Below are positions 47,001 to 58,329 of a DNA stretch of 64,000 bases, in pieces. The stretch's first letter is position 1. The number at the start of each line of letters is the position of its first letter. Below the pieces are notes generated by a model, which made no database searches, was not told the origin of the DNA, and saw nothing but the letters and a program-made list of their open reading frames with translations. The DNA comes from Anastrepha obliqua (lineage: Eukaryota; Arthropoda; Insecta; Diptera; Tephritidae): assembly GCF_027943255.1 (NCBI RefSeq), contig NC_072896.1, forward strand, positions 41,318,501-41,382,500. The letters run 5' to 3'. The translations under genes were made by a program, and so were the position numbers.

Positions 47001-50000
47001 ATTATGTGGGATGAAAAGAGAATAAATCTTATAATATGTGTGAATGTAAGAAAATTATAGCTGACCCCAAAGCCATTAGTAAAGCGGCTAACAAACCTTC
47101 ATTACGGAGTCGGAATGAATCTTGGCCATGGGGAATTAGGGAAACGATATCGAGTTACAAAAGTTCTTCCACGCCGTAGTTTCCTTCTGTTCTCCTGGGC
47201 ATGGAGGATTAGGAACCTGATATCGAATTGCAAAGTTCTCTAAGCCGCAGTCTTCCTCTGTTCCAACATCTTGCCTTATCTTATCTCATTATTAAAAATG
47301 TTTTAGCCAGTTGTACGTACTTCTCTTTTTTCTTTTTCTCAATTATGATGTTCTCGCTAGAAATGCTTGAAATAAATCTTATCTTCTCAATTGTGTACAT
47401 TCTGTATGGTAAACATTAAACTTATGCATTGTTGTGGTTATTATGTGTACACTCATATATTCTATGCACACGCATGTGGGTTGAAATTGAAAACGAAATG
47501 TAGTTCATCCATATCTGGAAGCTGTCCAGTGGTATTCAAAGCGTTCTCCTTCTTCTTTTCATTTCAGTTAAGCAATAATAATTATGAGATGGAAATGACA
47601 GATTCAAGTTCACAAAGCGATGATACAAGCGGGGGCGGCGGCAGCAGTAATGGTGGCAGTGCACGGCCATCCAGCCGCGGTAGGAACTCCCTATCAAGCT
47701 CTGCACAAAGTCGCCGGAGGAAAGGTGTCCTTAACGCAAAGGAGCGTAATCTGCGGCGATTGGAGTCAAATGAGCGCGAACGCATGAGAATGCACAGCTT
47801 AAATGATGCTTTTCAGGTATGTATGTATGGTATTTAAATGTATATAAATATGTATGCGTACAAAGCAAGATCTGAGTGCTTAAAATATGGTAAATCAATA
47901 TAAGAACTTAAAATTAATACATTTCAATACAAATACACACATTTATTTATTTATAAGAACGGCATACAGGAAAAAACAATAATATAACAGTAAAATGCGA
48001 AAACGAGGTCAAATATGATGATTAAAATAGGTACGCCGCTTTTATTTATCGATTTCCTTGTGCCGCTCGGAAAAATTTAAAGTTATTATTGAAATTTCGT
48101 TTTTTTTTTTTACAAGTGGCATCACTGCTTCATTGTGAATTTAAAAGAACCGTTGTGTTAAGTTGCATTATTGGTTGCACAAATTCGGGTATTTTCATGA
48201 AATGTATTTATGCGTGGCCACTAAAATAGATACTTTGTGTAGTATGAAGCTGAGTGTGTCCCACAGGACAACAGCTTCAACTTAACCTAACCTGCATCAC
48301 TGATAATTTAATTGTGACTCTTGTCGTTTTAAGTAATCAAAAGCCATTGCAGCTGAAGGTAGCAACGTAGTATCAGCGAGATATGTACGGCGTCAATTGT
48401 ACAACATGAACCTACCAGGCAGAAGAGCTCGAAAAGTTCCGCTCTTGAAACAAGCAAATTTAAGGAAGAGGAAAAGTTTTGCTCAAAACGACAAGTCATG
48501 GTGTGGACCTGAGGGTATAAAAAAATGGTATAACACATAGGGTTTTTCAGCAAGAGCGCTTCAACTTTTGAACTTTTTTGAATAAAACACAAACGGTTTG
48601 ACTTTTTAAACTAATTTTTTTTTTATTATCGAGTTTGAACATATACATACATTTAAGTATGAAATTCGATTTCTTTTGCATGACCACCGCGTGCACGTTT
48701 TACGAAGTCCAATCGTTGAACCCAATTTTCGACCACTCTTTTGCATAAATCGGCCGAAATTCCAGCAATTTTGGGGTCAATATTGGCTCTGAGCTCACAA
48801 ATCGTCGCCGGCTTGTTACTGTAGACCAATGACTTCACATAACGAAGTCCAATCGTTGAACCCAATTTTCAACCACTCTTTTGCATAAATCGGCCGAAAT
48901 TCCAGCAATTTTGGGGTCAATATTGGCTCTGAGCTCACAAATCGTCGCCGGCTTGTTACTGTAGACCAATGACTTCACATAACCCCAAAACGGGACGGCT
49001 TGTTAAATGGACCGTAAAATGGCCGTAATGCTCTTAAAGTAGCACCAACAGAACGATTATTTTCATAAAAAATTTGCACGATTCGCAATCGTTGCTCAAG
49101 TGTGTAGCGTTCCATGATGAAATGTATACTAATGAAATTTACAAATGACAAGCGAAAAATAAAAAATATTGCGTCGTTCCGCTCCCTATCGGAAAAAAGT
49201 TAAAGCGCACCTATTGAATAACCCTATACATAGGAGCGATGAAACAAAATTAAATGTATTTTGAAATGATGATGGGGGAAATGTCAGACGTCTTAAAGGA
49301 CAAAAGTTCTCAAGCTGGTTCGCAAACAAAATAGTCAAGCATGGTGATGTTGCCGCCCCAATGATTTTAGATTTAGATTCAGATTTATTTGAAGTTTGCA
49401 CATCGACATGGTCTTTTGTACCGTTAACTCATCACAGTTACCTCATTCATACCCAGTTCCCTTATTAAACTTAAGATAGAGGCGAGTTGGACTGAGCGAA
49501 CGTAATGAGTTGGGGATGCTTTTCTTGGTATGGAGTAGTACCTATTCACCTCATAACCAACAAAACGGACAGATTTATTTATAAGAACATATTTCAAGAA
49601 GTGATGCTACCACTCGCTCAGGAGAATATACGGGAATGGTTTTTCCAAAATAATGTTAAAGTTATGGCTTGGCCAAGCCAGTCAACCGACCTGAAAGTAT
49701 TTATAACAAAAATCGAAGAACTATGGTATTCCACTTCCACAGAAACCTGCCGTAGGATAATCAATCCTGTGCCAAATCGAGTACAAACAATCATTGACAA
49801 TCATGGTGGAGACAGTGGTTATTGATTATGGGGTCCCGGTAGTCTTTTTAGCTTTTTATTTAACTTCTTTTACATACAAAAATTAAAAAAAAATATTTTT
49901 TTTTTAATAAATAATTTTTTTCTAATTTTTAATTTTAATAATTTGGCCCTCCCGAAAAATTGAACCTGGACGGTGTGGCCCATTTGAAACACAAAAACCA

Positions 50001-53000
50001 AAAAAAATTATTAATCAGTATGACTGTAGCTGTGCCCCGTACTAGAATAAAAAAAAGAAAATTTAACAAAATGGCGCGGTTTTGAATTTGAAACTCTAAA
50101 AATCGGGGTTTTTCAGTTTTTTAATAAAAAAAAAAACGAAATAATAATATGATTCTAGTACGGACGATAGCCATTGATGTTGTGAACAACATATTAAAAT
50201 TTCAGACGATTCGGTTGAATAGTTTTTTGACAAAACTAGCCCGAAAAAAGTGGTTTTGAGATAATTGAATTTAAAGTTTTGAGAGTAGCCGCGTGACTTA
50301 TCTGGCTCTACCTGCTAAAACGGCTGTATAATCGAAAATGCTGGGAATAGCCTTCCAAAAATTTGATAGTATATTCTTAAAAGCCTATACCTTCGAAATA
50401 TCACAAAAAAAATTGAGTTTTTGAAAATTATAGACCACCTTAGACTTCGATCATTAAACAGCGTTTTTAATAAAATCACTAAGTTCTTATCTTATCGTAT
50501 CTATTTCAATTCCATACCTATTTTAATGGCCACATGAATATTTACTTTCTGTTTCTATTGTCACTAGTTTAAGTTTTAAAAGATTCTTGAATTATTATTT
50601 AAAAAATAAATATATTAATTGGCGCGTACACTTCTGTTAGGTGCTTGGCCGAGCTCCTCCTCCTATTTGTGGTGTGCATGTTGATGTTGTTCCACAAATG
50701 GAGGGACCTACAGTTTCAAGCCGACTCCGAACGGCAGATATTTTTATGAGGAGCTTTTTCATGGCAGAAATACACTCGGAGGTTTGCCATTGCCTGCCGA
50801 GGGGCGGCCGCTATTAGAAAACTGTTTTTATTAATTTTGCTTTCACCGAGATTCGGACCAACGATCTCTCTGTGAATTCCGAATGGTAATCACGCACCAA
50901 CCCATTCGGCTACGGCGGCCATTTCGTATATTCACATTCAGAATCACTCGTATTTGCAGTTTTTAAACAAGAAATAATTGGAAATTTGAAAGCTTGACCG
51001 TGGGTGAAATGTTATGTTGTCATTTAAGCTACTTCAGAATTTTACGTTCAAGTTAAAATTATAAAAATACTCAGCTTGTCTGCTTTAGAAAGGCGGCAAA
51101 TTCTCCTCCTTTGAGTCCTCAGAGGCTAACCTGAACTTTGCCTTCTGTGGGACACGCCTTAACCTCTCCAATCGGGACCAATATTCATAAGTGATATCTT
51201 TGACTATAACGGTATCGACGTAGCGCTTAAGTTTTTAAGTTTAGGAAATCTGATGTACAATTTTTTTTTTACATTTAAGTATCACCCTAATACATAATAT
51301 ACATGCTACAAAATTATATTTCATAGAAAAATTTTATATTCTTTTTTATAAAGAGTGGTGAAGTTTCAAGGGCCGGTGCTGCTTTTGAATAAAATATAAT
51401 TTTTTAGGTCATTTATTGACATTTCTTTTTATTATGATAATATTGGTATGGCTAATTCACGTATGGAACAAAATATCGGCCAAATGGCCGCCGCGGCCTC
51501 GGTGGCACACCTCCAAAGACCACTAAATGCAAATAGTTCCTTGTCTAAAGGGTGGTTAAGTTTCAAGGGCCGGTATTGATTTTAAATAATATACAACTTT
51601 TTTAAAAAACTATTATCATTTCTCTTTATTATGATCAAATTGGTATGGCTAATTTACGTATGAAACAAAATATCGGCCAAATGGCCTCGGCGGCACACCT
51701 CCATCCGATGGTCCAAATTTTAGATGACGCTGAGGCATAATTGAGGTTCTATGCCATTAATGTGCCAATTTATCTCATCCTTTAGCTCTTGAATTGTTGC
51801 TGACTTATCGACGTACACCTTTTCTTCCAAATAATCCCAAAGAAAGGAGTCCAACGGTGTCGTTGACGTTTAGGTGTGGTTCACATTCAACATCGGCCCT
51901 TGAAATTTAACAACCCTTTATAATACATGGACTTGAAACGTCAGATCCATCCTTTCTACGAAGTGTGGCTATTAAATAACGAGGCTAACGGTACTATAGA
52001 AGAAGTACACATGCGCAAAATGCCAAGGACCGCCGGCAAAGAACATATAATATAAAGGCAAGGAGATGTAGTGCCCAGAACTGATTAGAGTTGTTTGGTT
52101 ACATATTCTTAGCCACCAGTTGCTTTGCGGGAAGTTTTTTTTTAATAAAGTACCTCTCGCTTTTGTAAACAAATTAGTATTGCCATAGTTTTCCTTCATA
52201 TTAGAGTAGCTTTTTTAATTTCGCCAGAATAATGTTAATGTGTGCCAAAAGCCACCATTTGAATTCTGACGTTTGAGTATAAAAAAGATCGTAAAAATAT
52301 TGATAGCGACCCACTGAATGCCATTCGAAATGAACCACACTTAGGAGGGATAAGAACATGTGGCAAAACGTGCTTTTTACTTATGGTTCCGAAATGGAAC
52401 TCCAATCCATGCATTAATAGAGGCCAACTTCACCGAGAGCCAAAACAATTGAGTGTGAGTATTCATGTGTATTTTCAATGGGTTCCTGAAGATCAAACTA
52501 TTAGGTAACATTATTAACTTTTGTGAAACTTACTTTCTTAGGTACTTTTATGACCTGATCAACTGCAAACGAAAGTGATAAAAAAATGTTTTACAGCGCT
52601 AGCTCCGTTACTGAATAGCCATACTTCATATATTTATTTATACGTGCATGCATACATACATACAAGTATATACTTAGTAAGAAAGTATGAAAATTTCTAG
52701 TACAAAATAATTCTGATGCAAACATATCTACATATTCATTTCATTTTTCAGTCCTTGCGCGAAGTCATTCCTCATGTGGAAATGGAACGGCGCCTCTCTA
52801 AAATTGAGACTTTAACACTGGCAAAAAACTATATTATCAATTTGACGCATATAATTCTCACGAAACGTAATGAGGAGCCATCCTTGGATTTGAATGGAGT
52901 AATTTTAAATGGAGCTACTACCAGCGATATGAGCAATAATGGTGGGCTCGGAGTAGGCGATGTTGGACTCGGTGTTGGCGTTGGTGTTGGTATCTTGAGT

Positions 53001-53330
53001 CTAAATGGCGCGGGCGGTGGCAGCAGCGCTGGCGGCGGACCCTGCTACGATGAGGTCCTTACAAATGGCACAAACACCTATGATTGTGCCTTAGCCGCTG
53101 CAGATGTGGTAAATCAGCCACCGCGTCTAACGACCGCCACCACCACCATACAGATACAGAATCAAAGTCTCAGTCATTTGCAGCCACAATTGTCGCAACA
53201 TCTTATGCAATCGAACCACAATCAATTGATGTTGCAACAATCGAACGCTGCCACAATACTACTCAACAATGGTTTTGACACGAATGACAACAACAATAAT
53301 TATGATGAGCCATTTCGAGAATTTATATAA
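43871..53330 (+). CDS. dimm: dimmed (dimm), bHLH transcription factor, three coding exons
   Basis: Dimm is the fly Mist1/BHLHA15 homologue, a nuclear bHLH activator that sets the regulated secretory programme of peptidergic neuroendocrine cells. Coding exons join at 44059/47568 and 47816/52752; every junction has GT..AG and is phase 0, giving 63+83+192 = 338 residues. Residues about 64-112 are Ser/Gly/Arg-rich. The basic region and helix 1 ([19 protein letters not shown] then MHSLNDAFQ) close exon 2; SLREVIPH, the loop and helix 2 ([15 protein letters not shown]) open exon 3. A Gly/Val-rich stretch and a Gln/Asn-rich tail follow, and the protein ends in DEPFREFI, which matches the conserved Dimm C-terminus as I recall it. 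It is somewhat shorter than the Drosophila protein (about 390 aa). No frameshift or stop is seen. The family call is very secure; the first exon rests on splice phase and position. Confidence 0.95.
44925..45420 (-). pseudogene. LINE 3' end in dimm intron 1
   Basis: Complement: [20 protein letters not shown] then CPGLT (zinc knuckle C-x2-C..H-x4-C), [20 protein letters not shown]. Opposite in orientation to dimm. Confidence 0.65.
45590..45850 (+). pseudogene. RTE-type LINE 3' fragment in dimm intron 1
   Basis: [20 protein letters not shown] and [20 protein letters not shown], the C-terminal region of RTE-like proteins. Matches 34215-34290. Confidence 0.65.
47568..47816 (+). CDS. dimm: dimm coding exon 2 (basic region and start of helix 1)
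   Basis: The acceptor is TTTCATTTCAG at 47567 and the donor is TTTCAG|GTATGT at 47816/47817. The 83 codons encode an acidic/Ser start, a [10 protein letters not shown] linker, the basic cluster [14 protein letters not shown] and [25 protein letters not shown] residues ending in helix 1. Glu and Arg of the NERER motif are the DNA-contacting positions of bHLH proteins. Confidence 0.93.
48190..48300 (+). repeat. LINE-like 3' tail
   Basis: GTCCCACAGGACAACAGC followed by CTTAACCTAACC, the ending seen on fly LINE 3' ends. Short and undiagnostic. Confidence 0.3.
48540..49224 (-). mobile_element. rosa-like MITE, 685 bp, with internal duplication
   Basis: TIRs GGGTTTTTCAG and AATAACCC with GCGCTT..AACTTTT matching inside; TA on both sides. 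On the - strand it fuses the HTH start ([29 protein letters not shown]) to the transposase C-terminus ([40 protein letters not shown]). The catalytic core is gone. Confidence 0.87.
48703..48982. repeat. Tandem 140-bp duplication inside the rosa-like MITE
   Basis: 48703-48842 and 48843-48982 are essentially identical; the one difference I see is TTCGACC versus TTCAACC. The repeat covers part of the transposase C-terminal region. Confidence 0.9.
49498..49826 (+). pseudogene. Tc1-like transposase remnant in dimm intron 2
   Basis: [36 protein letters not shown], then a deletion of the second-Asp segment (EW followed by [19 protein letters not shown]), [28 protein letters not shown]. Clear Tc1 family, inactive. 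Confidence 0.75.
50618..50920 (-). repeat. tRNA-derived SINE, copy 7 (in dimm intron 2)
   Basis: Near-complete copy: ATTGGCGCGTACAC, CTCCTCCTCCTATTTGTGG, TGCCTGCCGAGGGGCGGCC, head ending CATTCGGCTACGGCGGCC. It is among the least diverged copies here. Confidence 0.87.
51351..51525. mobile_element. rosa-type MITE fragment
   Basis: AAGAGTGGTGAAGTTTCAAG and GGCCAAATGGCCGCCGCGGC, a truncated first copy of the MITE that follows. Confidence 0.72.
51548..51918 (-). mobile_element. rosa-type MITE, 371 bp
   Basis: AAGGGTGGTTAAGTTTCAAG and the complement of CTTGAAATTTAACAACCCTT; TA at 51546-51547 and 51919-51920. On the - strand it keeps a transposase C-terminus: [35 protein letters not shown]. Confidence 0.83.
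52752..53330 (+). CDS. dimm: dimm coding exon 3 (rest of bHLH and C-terminus)
   Basis: The acceptor is TCATTTTTCAG at 52751. The exon starts [20 protein letters not shown] and continues into helix 2 ([16 protein letters not shown]). The C-terminal part has a [14 protein letters not shown] tract, a GGGSSAGGG run, Gln/Asn-rich segments and the end DEPFREFI, then TAA. These low-complexity tracts are expected to vary in length between species. Confidence 0.95.
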   Translation, partial: SLREVIPHVEMERRLSKIETLTLAKNYIINLTHIILTKRNEEPSLDLNGVILNGATTSDMSNNGGLGVGDVGLGVGVGVGILSLNGAGGGSSAGGGPCYDEVLTNGTNTYDCALAAADVVNQPPRLTTATTTIQIQNQSLSHLQPQLSQHLMQSNHNQLMLQQSNAATILLNNGFDTNDNNNNYDEPFREFI

Positions 53331-53351
53331 ATTTACAGACCGAAATTCAGA

Positions 53352-53357
53352 AATAAA
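53352..53357 (+). terminator. Candidate dimm polyadenylation signal
   Basis: AATAAA lies 22 bases after the dimm stop codon. Use of this signal would give an unusually short 3' UTR; later AT-rich sequence (53560-53660) could supply alternative sites. Position only, no transcript evidence. Confidence 0.4.
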
Positions 53358-53690
53358 AGTACTTATAATACTGTATGACACCAAAAAGTGGCTAATATGA
53401 GATTATATGCATTGGATCGAGGTAGGATCAAGGTAGAGAAATAGAATACCGTTTGGGAGAACCGAATCTCTTGGAAATAATACTCCATGTAAGCATATTA
53501 GGTCGCTAGCGTCCCGCTTTGTGAATTTTTTTTTTAGAAATTTTCTTATAAAGCGGTACATTTAACGCATTAATAATGCATTTTGAGGGTTAATTTTTTT
53601 ACAATTTTACTTGTGAATTAAGATATTTGTTATAAATAGAAAACAAATAATGTTTGTCAGCGAAAATTATTAGTATTGTATAACGTAATT

Positions 53691-54000
53691 ACCACCTTGT
53701 TCAAAAAGTTCCCGGAATATATCGAGAAAATTCAAAATACAAGTTTATTCCTCAAGAAATATATTATTGTCTTCAAAGTCCTCTCCATCAACTGCAAAGT
53801 ACTTATGCCAGCGTTTGATCCAGGTCGAACAACATTTCTGGAACTCTATTTTCGGTATAGCCATCAGAGCCATCTCCGATTTTTCCATTACTTCCTTTCG
53901 GATGTTAAAACGTCGAAGTGATTTTCCGGAGCGTTTTTTTGATCCGACCAAACCGGAAAAATCCCAGAGGGCCATTTCAGATAAATTCAATGGTTCTTGG
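53691..54000 (-). pseudogene. Mariner C-terminal fragment
   Basis: Complement: FSGLVGSKKRSGKSLRRFNI, KSEMALMAIPKIEFQKCCST, WIKRWHKYFAVDGEDFEDN, then a TIR-like end (CCACCTTGTTCAAAAAGTTC on the + strand). Typical mariner C-terminus (IPKEEFQKCF..WKKRW..GDYFEGD pattern). Confidence 0.68.
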
Positions 54001-54379
54001 TAAAAAATTCGCGGTTAATGATGGCGTCTTATAATGCCCAATGTCCTTATTATTTTTCCGTTTGGCGTAATTGAATCCTCCTTGAAGTTTACTTCTGAAG
54101 CTACGAAAGTTTTATTATTTTTATTTAGCAACCTCGTTGGTGCCTATATTAAATTTCCAACGGATTGTGCGTCGAACTTTTGCGATTAACTCTGCTGTAT
54201 TAATTATTATTATTCTTCGCTTTCAAACTGAGTATTCACAATAAGTTTTACAGTTATCAGATCTTCCAAAAAGGCGAGGTAACCATTTACAGATTTTTAT
54301 ACGTATGAAAACTTAGAATTTTAGTATAAAATAACACATTAACTGAAGAGTTTAACAAAAAAAAAAACATTCATTCCGG

Positions 54380-55045
54380 CGCCGCTCTTTCAATACCACT
54401 TTTTAGAACCATTTATTTTTTGCCTCAAAATAACTTAGGCCTCAATTTCAGCGATAACCTCTTTATTCAAGCGACATTTCTTACCGGTGAGCATTTTGGT
54501 TAGGTCTGCGAACAGTCAGTAGTCGCTGGAAGCCAAATCTGGCTAATACGGTGGATGTGAGAGCAATTCGAAGTTCAATTCATGTACTTTTGCCATTGTT
54601 TTGATGGACTTAAGGACACTGGGCGTTGTCTTGATGCAACAAAACAGTGAGCAACGCGGCATCTAATTTGAACAGAGCTTTCTCACAGTCAAATACTCAT
54701 GCAATATAAAGCCATCTCGTTCTCTTGATATCTTTACGATGTCAGCTAACTCACGCAACTTCACTTTTCGATCATTCAACTCGTTTTTGTAGGTTTTTTT
54801 TTTTTGATTTTTCTGGTGTTACCGCCTCATTTGGACGTCCGCTGTGTTGTGCCTCTACGACTACGTTTGAAGTCAGCAAACCATCTCTTAGCATAATAAC
54901 TCACGAACTAATGAATAGAATATCATAGAATTTTAACAGCTGACATTTTAAGGTTAGTAGTGGACTGAACTGAAAAAGAGTTGAATGCAATAAAACTAGT
55001 GCCATCTATGTGTCATCTTTTCAGTCCATGTGTTAACTCGCGTCA
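54380..55045 (-). pseudogene. Mariner transposase remnant (irritans-like)
   Basis: Complement: GRPNEAVTPEKS, RKVKLRELADIVKIS, LLHQDNAQCP (second Asp), and scattered C-terminal pieces. Its 5' end is shared with 42136-42265. Stops and frame breaks; a deletion between HTH and catalytic regions. Confidence 0.72.
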
Positions 55046-55084
55046 TCTCAGCTTAGCTCAGATTTTTACGAGAATTGCTAGTTA

Positions 55085-55710
55085 TACAGTCTGTGTCTGA
55101 AAATAGGAACCGCGATAATTCATGGAGTATAAAAGATATATATTTAAATTTTCTTTTACATGAGGTATGTACAAAACTACGAGTCGCAATTACTCAATAA
55201 GCCGTATGTCTCCATAGCCTGGCATTTTCTCGGCGTGCTTTGAACCAGCTTTTCTGCGTAACTCGTCGACGAAGAACCAAACTTGATGCACGAGTTGCTT
55301 TAAATTGTGGACTGGCTTTCCGGCAAGATGCGGATCAGTGGTTTTTATGATGTGGAACGGTAGAATATGTTCGCCTCCTTCAGTCGTCGTTCGATGGTGT
55401 TGATACTCACATCTATTCCCTTTTCAGCAAGAATTGCGTGCTTGGCGTAGTCGCAAAGAAGGGTCCCGCCTAAAAAGTTAGACGATCATTATTCTGCTTT
55501 TTTGTTGTCACTCGCTTCAAGCCGCGCTTGGAAAAGTCATCAACATTTTTGTACATTTTATACCGCTGATTACACATCACAACAAACTTTTTTGACTTTT
55601 TAATCACTTTAGCAGCCGCGGTGCAAGATAATTTCGGCCCTTTCGAATGCGTGCATAAAAATACCGCCTCGAAAGGTTTCGCGTACTTCTCACTCATTTT
55701 TGTTTGGTTA
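55085..55710 (-). pseudogene. Tc1-like deletion derivative
   Basis: Complement from the right: KYAKPFEAVFLCTHSKGPKL, AAKVIKKSKKFVV, KRGLKRVTTKK (N-terminal HTH), then, after a deletion, LKQLVHQVWFFVDELRRK and AGSKHAEKMPGYGDIRL (C-terminus). The left terminus ACAGTCTGTGTCTGAAAATA is TIR-like. No right TIR seen. Confidence 0.68.
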
Positions 55711-56557
55711 CGTTTACGGGAAAGTTTCGAACGTAGCCCTTGAGTGGAACTATTACGCAACGAAAAGCGGAACGAAAAAGACCGTTTGCTTTAAAATTCG
55801 GTTCAAACGAATGCAAAAGTATATTGAGCAACATGGGGAGTATTTTGGAGAACAATAAAACCATTAATTTGTCCATTGTTCGCCCAGAAATACGAGTATA
55901 ATTAGCAACGCATGTATCGCAAATTTTATAATCTCCAAATAATGATTAAACATAATTTTTTTTGAAAAACCTCATAACGAATACGGTCCCTGGTAAGATG
56001 GAAGGTTGTGGATTCAATCCGAAACTCGCGGACATGAAACATCATCATCGTCGTCGTCAATATTATCAGAGAAATAATTCTCACAAAAATAATTAGCAAA
56101 CGCCACAGTGACGTGATTATTATAAGGCTCTTGCAGTAAATTCTAAACGTTAGCGCCCTCATAGAAAAAACTTATATTTTAAAACCAAAATATACTTCTT
56201 AGACGGTATTCTATTTAATTTCCAATATCCAATGAGTGCACTTTTATCTGGAGTAGCTTCAATTTATCGTCCGCTTTGTATAATTATTTTTAAAATTAAT
56301 GCATAATATATGTATGTATATGTATGCCTACAATTTGGAAAAAGAAATTAGAATGCTGGTGGATAGTGTTATGGTTGAGTACTGCATGGATATTAGGATT
56401 TTTTATAGCTAATTAAAATCTGAATTGTAAGGATGTCCTTACTTAAAATATCTCCTCTTTTAGTTTGACGATCGTAAAATATTACCAAGTCATAAAAAAT
56501 CAAATAAATAATACGTAGAGCCACGCATATTAATGTACACTTGCGTGTGCACGAATA
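55711..56557. other. No gene recognised
   Basis: May include further Tc1 element debris at its left edge; the rest is AT-rich. Confidence 0.5.
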
Positions 56558-56745
56558 CACAAGGTGGCACAAAATTAATCACCCAATCCGAAGTTGTTTA
56601 ATTTTTCGAATGGCATCATACGTTAATCATATTTGACACTTGTGAAGATCAAAATAAATATCACTCAAAATAATTTTTTTTTTCATTTAGTAACAAAGGA
56701 ATTCCGATAAAAAAAATGAATGATTAATTTTGCGCCATCTTGCAC
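56558..56745. mobile_element. Short MITE family M, copy 2
   Basis: CACAAGGTGGCACAAAATTA on the left and GATTAATTTTGCGCCATCTT on the right, inverted. Confidence 0.75.
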
Positions 56746-57999
56746 AAGGCTTACTATGCATTTGATTGTAAATTAGAACAGGCATTTCTAATACCATACG
56801 TTAAAGTCATTCTTCATGCATATAAAATATAAATATTACCTAAATTAATAGTTGGTTGTTTTTAAAAATAAATACTTGTTACACAAATATTACCTAATGA
56901 AAATAAATATGTACATATATACATAGCTATGCGTGCTAAGATGCTGATAAATAAAAAGTAGTGAGAATTTGTATGCGTAGACATTTGTAAATAAATACAT
57001 AAATAACTATAAATTAAACAAAAAATATAAATCATAAAAATTTAACTCAATTAGCCTAATTCTAAGTAGAACTATTAAAGCTTAAACATCGAAATTGAAC
57101 GAAAAAGCAACTTCAAAGTAACAATTTTTTTTTTGATTTTTACATTTACATAGGAATATTGTATGTATTAAGAGCCTGAAGCTTCACTTTTTATTTTAAT
57201 ATGTTGTTGTAATTTTCTAAAAATTAGTTTTCTAATTCAAAGAGTATTTATTACGAGTAGTTCTGCTTGGAACCCACATCCAACACGAATTGAGTACTGA
57301 AAGTGTCGTCTTCCCAAAAGAGTTACTTTGTTTTTCGCGATTTTGACAAGTCTGGCGTCAGGTCCCTTACCAATGCAAAACAAACAAAAGTAGCAGCAAT
57401 TACATGCTTGTCTTCAGTCAATGGCTTGTTAGTATTGTGATTTGTCAGATTTAAACTAAACAAACTAATGCAAACGAAATGCCGCGTGTGAAATTGTGAA
57501 AGCACTAATTAATATAAAACCTCCGAATGCAGTTTATTTGCGTTTTTATGCGGAAGGCGCTGTGGCAAGAAAGGTTATTTCTATTGCTTTCGCCTACTCT
57601 TCCTCTTCACAAACAAGTAATTCCCCTTCCTTTTGTTTGTTTATTCATGGGCTCTGTTGACACAGGCTCCGAAGACGCAACCTTGTATTCTATCATACTT
57701 GCCACGCGATTGCCACCGCGATTTATTAGAACAAATCGAGTAATTGGAGCTCATCTGCGATGCTCGCCAGCCTTACAAAAGTGCAAAGACTCTTAAAAAC
57801 ATCTGAAAATTTTTATCTTCATCAGTGCGAGCTAAAAGACCTAGTTAATTAGACTTTGGTCGAATTGAAATTGTATCCTAAACTAATTTCGAGAAACACT
57901 TTGTTGGCACGATTCGGAGATCAATAATGGTCTTGTTATTTGGAAAATGTCATTATTCGCTCAGGGTTCGGAAAACTGAAACTCGATTCATATATTGTA
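56746..57999. other. No gene recognised
   Basis: Very AT-rich to 57200. ORFs at 57505-57323 and 57527-57796 are unidentified. Confidence 0.5.
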
Positions 58000-58308
58000 T
58001 ATATATAATTGGCGCGTACACCCTCTTTTTTGGGTATTTGGCAGAGCTCCTCCTCCTATTTGTGGTGTGCGTCTTGATGTTGTTCCACAAATGGAGGGAC
58101 CTACAGTTTCAAGCCGATTCCGAACGGCAGATATTTTTTATGAGGAGCTTTTTCATGGCAGAAATACACTCGGAGGTTTGCCCTTGCCTGCCGAGGGGCG
58201 ACCGTTATCAGAAAAATGTTTTTCTTAATTTTGGTGTTTCGCCGAGATTCGAACCTAGGTTCTCTCTGTAAATTCCGAATGGTAGTCACGTCCCAACCTA
58301 TTCGGCTA
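58000..58308 (-). repeat. tRNA-derived SINE, copy 8
   Basis: Near-complete: (TA)n tail at 58000-58012, ATTGGCGCGTACACCC, CTCCTCCTCCTATTTGTGG, CGAGATTCGAACCTAG (B-box complement), CTATTCGGCTAT. Very similar to copy 7. Confidence 0.87.
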
Positions 58309-58329
58309 TTTATTATTTTCGTGCAGATT

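Larger units (their letters stand above)
44060..47567 (+). other. dimm intron 1 (3508 bases)
   Basis: GTACTT..TTTCAG boundaries. It contains a - strand LINE 3' end (44925-45420), a + strand LINE 3' fragment (45590-45850) and otherwise AT-rich sequence with no recognised gene. The stretches 44060-44924 and 45851-47567 hold only short ORFs without splice context. Confidence 0.85.
47817..52751 (+). other. dimm intron 2 (4935 bases), split inside the bHLH domain
   Basis: GTATGT..TTTCAG boundaries. It holds a LINE-like 3' tail near 48190-48300, a rosa-like MITE (48540-49224), a Tc1 remnant (49498-49826), a SINE (50618-50920) and two rosa-type MITE pieces (51351-51918). The 49827-50617, 50921-51350 and 51919-52751 stretches are AT-rich with no recognised gene. 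Confidence 0.9.

Noticed and set aside
47391..47567. In-frame extension of dimm exon 2 upstream to an ATG at 47391
   Set aside because: The added residues are hydrophobic and non-conserved in character, and a strong splice acceptor sits at 47567.
57995..58271. Two overlapping ORFs of 77 and 114 codons
   Set aside because: Both are translations of SINE copy 8.
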